Made by a program: the position numbers and the translations under genes. Positions 59,561-64,000 of a stretch of 64,000 bases of DNA are shown in pieces. The notes below the pieces were generated by a model. That model was not told the DNA's origin. It made no database searches and worked only from the letters and a program-made list of their open reading frames with translations. How positions within the stretch are numbered: the stretch's first letter is position 1; every line of letters begins with the position of its first letter. Source of the stretch: Verrucolacustris abundans (GTDB taxonomy: Bacteria; Verrucomicrobiota; Verrucomicrobiia; Methylacidiphilales; Verrucolacustridaceae); the NCBI GenBank assembly GCA_965194535.1, contig OZ239145.1, positions 186,001-250,000 on the forward strand, read 5' to 3'.

Positions 59561-60157
59561 TTGTTGGCGGGTACATCCGCAACAGTCGGAGTAGATGAGG
59601 CGGGTCGGGGATCGTTAGCGGGGCCCGTTGTAGCAGCAGCTTATCAGTTTCATAAAAGTGGGGTGGAACTCGAGGGTTTGGATGATTCCAAAAAGATAAG
59701 CCGTAAGAAAAGAGAAGGCCTTTTCGAAAGACTCACAGATGGAGAGATCGGAAGGTGGGCTGTGGGAGAGGCCTCCTTGGACGAAATTGAGGAGCATAAT
59801 ATTTTGGCAGCCAGTCAAATGGCGATGGCACGAGCCTTGAAGGGGCTAGGAGACGTAACGGGGGTGATTTTAGTGGATGGTTTGCCTGCCAAGCATTTAG
59901 GAAAGGAGCACGTAGCTGTTGTAGGTGGGGATGGAATTTGTCCGTCGATTGCTGCGGCTTCTGTGGTTGCAAAAGTTTCACGAGACCGAACCCTTTTACA
60001 ATTTGGTCAGTTATATCCCATGTATGGTTTTTCAAAGAATTGTGGATACGGCACGGCGGAGCATCTCGAGGCTCTCCGTGTTCACGGACCTTGTCCGCTC
60101 CATCGGCGATCGTTTTTACCCATGGGATCAACAACCATGTCCCGCATGGAAAAATAG
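59561..60157 (+). CDS. rnhB: ribonuclease HII
   Basis: This 198-residue protein cuts the RNA strand of RNA-DNA hybrids. The acidic residues of the active site are visible in GVDEAGRGSLAGPVV, ILVDG and the later catalytic Asp of KVSRDR. TTG 59561 puts the motif near residue 12. No strong ribosome-binding site is seen. It overlaps yraN by about 80 bases if that gene starts at GTG 60078. Confidence 0.95.
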   Translation: MLAGTSATVGVDEAGRGSLAGPVVAAAYQFHKSGVELEGLDDSKKISRKKREGLFERLTDGEIGRWAVGEASLDEIEEHNILAASQMAMARALKGLGDVTGVILVDGLPAKHLGKEHVAVVGGDGICPSIAAASVVAKVSRDRTLLQFGQLYPMYGFSKNCGYGTAEHLEALRVHGPCPLHRRSFLPMGSTTMSRMEK

Positions 60158-60536
60158 TCGGGAGGCAGGCCGATATGGGGAGCGGGTGGCGGCCCGTTTT
60201 CTCCAGCGTGAAGGAGTAAAAATCCTGGTCCGTAATTATCGGGCCCGATGCGGAGAGATCGATTTGATGGGGCGGGAGGGAAATGAGCTGGTTGTTGTGG
60301 AGGTCAAAACGCGCCACATTCTCGCCCGATTACGGCCAGAACATGCGGTGACGTGGTCCAAGCAGAGAAGAATCATTGCAACAGCCAACCACTATTTACG
60401 AGAGCTGGATTGTCGTCCTCCTCCTGTCCGTTTTGATATCGTGGAAGTCCATTTTGCACCAGGTCAGTGGCCGACATGTCGTTGGATTCGGCATGCCTAC
60501 AGTCTAACCGATGCAGGATTGGCGTGGAGCCGATGA
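60078..60536 (+). CDS. YraN-family (UPF0102) nuclease-like protein
   Basis: Text GRYGERVAARFLQREGVKILVRNYRARCGEIDLMGREG and VVVEVKTR is that of the YraN family with an Endonuclease-like D-ExK core (EID, EVK). Its true start is not clear: GTG 60078 gives 152 residues, more than the usual 120, and overlaps rnhB. The end overlaps the comM start (ATGA). Its function remains unproven; a nuclease role is inferred from the fold. Confidence 0.85.
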   Translation: MFTDLVRSIGDRFYPWDQQPCPAWKNSREAGRYGERVAARFLQREGVKILVRNYRARCGEIDLMGREGNELVVVEVKTRHILARLRPEHAVTWSKQRRIIATANHYLRELDCRPPPVRFDIVEVHFAPGQWPTCRWIRHAYSLTDAGLAWSR

Positions 60537-62068
60537 GACAGCTTGCGAGCACCTGGTCGGCAGCGGTGGTCGGGGTGGAGGCGCTGCCCGTGGAGGTGGA
60601 GGTGGACGCGGGGGGTGGAAAAGAAAACTTTGTGGTGGTTGGTTTGGCAGACACGGCCGTGAAGGAGTCCCGGCAAAGGGTGAAAGCGGCCGTTTGGAAT
60701 AGCGGCTACTCCTGCCCTGAAGGATTTATTACTGCCAGCTTAGCTCCTGCCGATCTGAAAAAAGGTGGGCCCTGCTTTGATCTGCCGATCGCACTCGGGC
60801 TTTTGGCCTGCTCGGGTCAAATTTCGAATGAAAAATTGGCGGAATGGATGGTGGTGGGGGAATTGGCTTTGGATGGTGAAGTTCGAGCGGTGCGAGGGGC
60901 TTTGGCTATTGCACTGCTGGCCCGTGGGCGAGGGTTGCGAGGATTGATGGTTCCGACGGCGAATACTGCTGAAGCCTCTGCTGTTGAGGGAATTCGGATT
61001 GTGCCTGTCCGAGATCTTCGGGAGGCGGCAGAAGTCATCGATGGAAAGATGATTCCTTGCCCGAGGGTGGATACGCCAATCCGTACGAGTGGCGCCCCAG
61101 ATCGGGAATGTGGAGGAGGGGTAGACTTTTCCGAGGTGAAAGGCCAAGAGGCAGTGAAGCGGGCGTTGGAGATTGCGGCAGCCGGAAATCATAATGTCTT
61201 GATGATTGGGCCACCAGGTTCAGGGAAAAGCATGCTAGCGAAACGGCTTCCTAGCATTTTGCCCAAAATGAGTTTGGAGGAGTCGTTTGAAACGACGCGT
61301 ATTCATAGTGTGGCAGGGCTTCTTCGATCCGAGGGATCGTTGGTTCAGGAGCGACCGTTTCGAAGTCCACACCATACGATTTCTGATATTGGATTGATTG
61401 GGGGATCGGCGCATCCCGCTCCAGGGGAAGTCAGTTTGGCGCATCACGGGGTGCTTTTCTTGGATGAACTACCAGAATTTAAGAGATCCGCTTTGGAGGT
61501 TTTAAGGCAACCGCTGGAGGATGGGCAGGTGACGATTTCAAGGGCTACAGGAACGATGACCTTTCCCGCGCGATTTATGTTTGTGGGGGCGATGAATCCC
61601 AGCCCGCGTGGATATTTTGAGGGACGGGGGAGCGGGCAAGCAGCACGGAAGTATTTAAATAAAATTAGTGGTCCGCTTTTAGATCGGATCGATCTACATC
61701 TCGAGGTTCCCGCCATGAAGCATGAGCAACTTTTAGCGGAAGCACCTGGGGAGTCGTCGGCAACTATTCGAGCAAGGGTGGAGCGTGCTCGGGCGGTCCA
61801 ACGAGAGCGATTCGGGCCCGGGTCTACAATCTATGCCAATGCCCAGATGGGCCCGAGGGATTTAAGGAAAAGAGTTCCGATGGATCGGGAGGCGAAGGCT
61901 CTTTTATCGGGAGCCATGAGTGATCTCTCCCTCAGTGCTAGAGCTTTGGATCGAATCTTAAAGGTCGCCCGTACGATTGCAGATTTAGCAGAAAGTGAGA
62001 AAGTATTGTTGGATCATTTAGCAGAGGCAATTCAGTACCGCACCTTGGACAGACAGATTTGGGGTTAG
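60533..62068 (+). CDS. comM: ComM/YifB-family Mg-chelatase-like AAA+ protein
   Basis: This 511-residue protein begins with a Lon-like domain (VEVDAGGGKENFVVVGLADT..ESRQRVKAA) and continues with an AAA+ motor: Walker A IGPPGSGKSMLAKRLPS, Walker B LFLDELPEFKRSALEVLRQP and the sensor text ARFMFVGAMNPSPRG. ComM is a helicase for branch migration of imported DNA in natural transformation. ATG 60533 overlaps yraN by 4 bases. Confidence 0.94.
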   Translation: MRQLASTWSAAVVGVEALPVEVEVDAGGGKENFVVVGLADTAVKESRQRVKAAVWNSGYSCPEGFITASLAPADLKKGGPCFDLPIALGLLACSGQISNEKLAEWMVVGELALDGEVRAVRGALAIALLARGRGLRGLMVPTANTAEASAVEGIRIVPVRDLREAAEVIDGKMIPCPRVDTPIRTSGAPDRECGGGVDFSEVKGQEAVKRALEIAAAGNHNVLMIGPPGSGKSMLAKRLPSILPKMSLEESFETTRIHSVAGLLRSEGSLVQERPFRSPHHTISDIGLIGGSAHPAPGEVSLAHHGVLFLDELPEFKRSALEVLRQPLEDGQVTISRATGTMTFPARFMFVGAMNPSPRGYFEGRGSGQAARKYLNKISGPLLDRIDLHLEVPAMKHEQLLAEAPGESSATIRARVERARAVQRERFGPGSTIYANAQMGPRDLRKRVPMDREAKALLSGAMSDLSLSARALDRILKVARTIADLAESEKVLLDHLAEAIQYRTLDRQIWG

Positions 62069-62070
62069 GG

Positions 62071-62400
62071 GTGAGAATAAAGAAATGGAGAATTGAGAAG
62101 AGGAAGATAACGGGATATTTGCTCAATGAAAACCATCAACAGGGGCGATCCAAGGCGCTCTGGTTTCAATCCTTGGGATTTAGCCGCAATAGGTGGAGGG
62201 AGTTTTCTGATTTTATCCAAATTCTTGTGCAAAAGCCGCAGGGCAAGGAGATATACAAATCTACATTTGGTCATCGTGTGGTGGTCTGGGGATTCCTAGA
62301 AACACCTCGGGGCAAAAAGGTTCGAGTGACTACCGTTTGGCAGGTCGACAGGGGGGTTCTTGCGCCCCGCCTTATCACGGCTTATCCTACAAAAGTATGA
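62071..62400 (+). CDS. DUF6883-like protein
   Basis: About 109 residues from GTG 62071. The text YLLNENHQQGRSKALWFQSLGF and RVTTVWQVDRG resembles DUF6883, a small family with no known function often found beside DUF4926. A TTG at 62059 is an alternative start overlapping comM. The stop overlaps the DUF4926 start by 4 bases. The pair looks like a two-gene module of toxin-antitoxin size, but no such activity is shown. Confidence 0.7.
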   Translation: MRIKKWRIEKRKITGYLLNENHQQGRSKALWFQSLGFSRNRWREFSDFIQILVQKPQGKEIYKSTFGHRVVVWGFLETPRGKKVRVTTVWQVDRGVLAPRLITAYPTKV

Positions 62401-62615
62401 AGCTTTATTCCGAGCACAGCAGGGTTGTTTTGACCGAAAATCTGAATGAACTAGGTCTACCTGTTGGAACTGTTGGGACTGTGATTCATGTGCACCAAAA
62501 ACCAACAGGTTATGAGGTTGAATTTTCGACGCGAGAGGGAGAAACCCTAGCCGTAGTAAGTATCCATCCAAATCAGATCCGTGCTTTTACTGGGCGTGAT
62601 TTAGTTCACGCCTGA
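62397..62615 (+). CDS. DUF4926-like protein
   Basis: This 72-residue protein has LGLPVGTVGTVIHVHQ and YEVEFSTREGETLAVVSI, a small beta-barrel typical of DUF4926. ATG 62397 overlaps the DUF6883 stop (ATGA), so the two are translated together. The role is unknown. Confidence 0.75.
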   Translation: MKLYSEHSRVVLTENLNELGLPVGTVGTVIHVHQKPTGYEVEFSTREGETLAVVSIHPNQIRAFTGRDLVHA

Positions 62616-62624
62616 GATATTTTC

Positions 62625-63047
62625 TTAACTCTTTGGTAATCCTTTTACCTTAAGGCCGGGCTTAAGTCCGCGGGAGCTGAACCAGTCCCGATTCACTTCC
62701 AATGCAAAAGCAACTTGGTCAGACTTACTGACTACGCGGGCTTCTTCAAATGGCACGAGGGGAAGAATTTCGAGAATCACTCCGTCCGCGTCTAGAAACG
62801 CCAGATCCAGAGGGATAGAGGTGTTGTGCATCCAAAAAGAGGCTTTTTTTGGCTGAGGAAAAACAAAAAGCATGCCGTGATTTAGCTCAAGCGATTCGCG
62901 GTTCATGAGGCCGTTCGTTTGCTCCGCAGGGCTGAGTGCCACCTCTGCAACAATCGAATGCCCTTCGACTTTTAGGTTGGCGAGGCCACCCGCTTCGAGG
63001 CGGCAAAGGGCGAGAACGAGAAGGAGTAAAATCTGAAGCAGCTTCAA
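62625..63047 (-). CDS. exported DUF192 protein
   Basis: About 140 residues from TTG 63047, which overlaps the stop of the MoeB-rhodanese gene (TTGA). A hydrophobic N-terminus (LLQILLLLVLALC) is a signal peptide; the body has AEVALSPAEQTNGLMNRESL, GMLFVFPQPKKASFWMHNTSIPLDLAF and a C-terminal FALEVNRDWFSSRGLKPG, all DUF192 hallmarks. DUF192 is a small barrel of unknown role. Operon position after a sulfur-carrier activator is noted, not explained. Confidence 0.85.
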   Translation of the reverse strand: MKLLQILLLLVLALCRLEAGGLANLKVEGHSIVAEVALSPAEQTNGLMNRESLELNHGMLFVFPQPKKASFWMHNTSIPLDLAFLDADGVILEILPLVPFEEARVVSKSDQVAFALEVNRDWFSSRGLKPGLKVKGLPKS

Positions 63048-64000
63048 TAGCGGGGGAGGGAGGGGTCGATTTCTTCCGACCAGGCATCGATCCCGCCCTT
63101 GAGATTGAGAAGTTTTTTGTATCCTTGTTGCTGGAGAAAAAGAAGAGCTTTTGCGCTTCGTACTCCCGCTTTGCACTGAAGGACAATTTCCTGATCTTGG
63201 GGAATTTCTTGCCATCTCTTCGGAATTTCGCCCAAGGGAATGAGGGTAGAACCCGCAATTTTGGAAATCTGATATTCGTGGGGTTCACGCACGTCGACCA
63301 ATACAAAGGACTTCTTGGAATCGATCTTTTGTTTGAGTTCAGAGCAGGTGATTTCAGGAACTTGGGGTGCTTCCTGTGCCGGTCCCTCGCGGGCAGGGGC
63401 ACCACAAAACTGCTCATAATCAATAAGGCCTGTGATGGTTTTATTCGGACCACAGATCGGGCAGTGCGGATTTTTACGTAGCTTCATTTCCTTAAACTTC
63501 ATTTTTAAGGCGTCGAAAAGGAGAAGACGTCCAATGAGTGGATCACCGATTCCGAGAATCAGTTTCACGGTCTCAATGGCTTGCAGAACCCCGATCACGC
63601 CGGGGAGGATTCCAAGAACGCCTCCTTCAGCGCAACTGGGCACGCTACCTGGGGGTGGCGGTTCGGGGTAGAGGCAGCGATAGCAGGGGCCTTTTTCTCC
63701 CCAGAATACGGTGCACTGGCCCTCGAAGCGGAAGATGGAGCCGTATACATTGGGTTTACCCAAAAGAACGCATGCGTCGTTCACGAGGTAGCGGGTAGGA
63801 AAGTTGTCGGTACCGTCCACCACCACATCGTAGTCTGCGAAAAGTTCGAGTGCGTTGTCGGAACGCAGGGCGATTTCGTGGGTTACTACATCCACGTGGG
63901 GATTGAGTTCGGAAATGGTGCGGCGGGCAGATTCGACCTTGGCCTGACCGATGGAGGTCTGACGGTGGATAATTTGACGCTGGAGGTTGGATTCGTCCAC
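63044..64000 (-). CDS. MoeB/ThiF-type adenylyltransferase fused to rhodanese, 5' partial
   Basis: The N-terminus lies beyond the window edge; 318 residues are visible. The E1-like domain (about 1-185) shows DESNLQRQIIH, DGTDNFPTRYLVND, and zinc cysteines CYRC and CPIC. The C-terminal rhodanese domain (about 225-318) has the active-site loop CKAGVRS with the catalytic Cys. Fused enzymes of this kind activate sulfur-carrier proteins for molybdopterin, thiamine or tRNA thiolation. The carrier partner is not in the window. Confidence 0.9.
   Translation of the reverse strand: MDESNLQRQIIHRQTSIGQAKVESARRTISELNPHVDVVTHEIALRSDNALELFADYDVVVDGTDNFPTRYLVNDACVLLGKPNVYGSIFRFEGQCTVFWGEKGPCYRCLYPEPPPPGSVPSCAEGGVLGILPGVIGVLQAIETVKLILGIGDPLIGRLLLFDALKMKFKEMKLRKNPHCPICGPNKTITGLIDYEQFCGAPAREGPAQEAPQVPEITCSELKQKIDSKKSFVLVDVREPHEYQISKIAGSTLIPLGEIPKRWQEIPQDQEIVLQCKAGVRSAKALLFLQQQGYKKLLNLKGGIDAWSEEIDPSLPRY

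Overview
The window reads as chromosomal DNA of an aquatic, Gram-negative member of the Verrucomicrobiota. The strongest hint is a six-gene envelope locus (45771-55224) that resembles, in order and gene sizes, the Akkermansia Amuc_1098-1102 type IV pilus-like/secretin locus. Supporting hints are a PEP-CTERM protein with a typical verrucomicrobial C-terminus, LptF/G-type permeases, an Mla system and a proteorhodopsin with its retinal-forming oxygenase. GC content is moderately high, many starts are GTG or TTG, and most genes sit in tight operons with 4-bp overlaps. No transposase, integrase, prophage or CRISPR array was seen. These assignments come from reading motifs; no database search was run.

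Layout. 1-3945: SYLF and OmpA envelope proteins, a cupin, a GAF/PP2C signalling phosphatase and a TPR protein. 4009-5797 (minus): Blh-type carotene oxygenase and a green-type proton-pumping proteorhodopsin. 5935-9987: MazG, an aldehyde dehydrogenase, PsiE, a DCC thiol protein and a family-5 uracil-DNA glycosylase. 10005-10395: tRNA-Leu(GAG) followed by tandem repeats containing copies of its own 3' tail. 10470-13896: guaA-hisD-hisB. 14137-14955: a PEP-CTERM protein behind a Pho box. 16312-22843: the phosphate regulon phoB-phoR-pstSCAB-phoU, with Pho boxes before phoB and pstS. 22840-27545: ribF, truB, nrnA, an HD phosphohydrolase and a SOUL protein. 27609-30109: two YHYH/EF-hand secreted proteins. 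30122-33290: YqeY, a family-39 glycosyltransferase and an LptF/G permease. 33342-35149: a small DNA-binding-like protein behind a structured leader RNA, then a cluster of tiny Cys-rich exported proteins. 35180-38777: a TPR serine protease, ruvB and a HAD phosphatase. 38809-41854: mlaEFD, ispD and tRNA-Glu. 41989-45696: metH. 45771-55224: the pilus-like/secretin operon with two secretins in tandem. 55228-57794: a secreted protein, LptF/G and gmhA. 57925-62068: rpsP-khpA-trmD-rplS-rnhB-yraN-comM. 62071-62615: a DUF6883/DUF4926 pair. 62625-64000 (minus): DUF192 and MoeB-rhodanese.

Main systems. The rhodopsin and blh would give light-driven proton pumping with local retinal synthesis; carotenoid biosynthesis genes are not in the window. 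The phosphate genes form a complete sensor, regulator and transporter set. All three Pho boxes share the 7-4-7 layout, and one sits before the PEP-CTERM gene, which suggests a surface protein made under phosphate starvation. The LptF/G permeases, gmhA and Mla genes indicate an LPS-containing asymmetric outer membrane, and the double secretin operon adds an outer-membrane channel system of unknown substrate.

The least explained elements are the tRNA-Leu tail repeats, the structured leader near 33.6-33.8 kb, the Cys-rich peptide cluster at 33.9-35.1 kb, the second secretin and the Pho-controlled PEP-CTERM gene.
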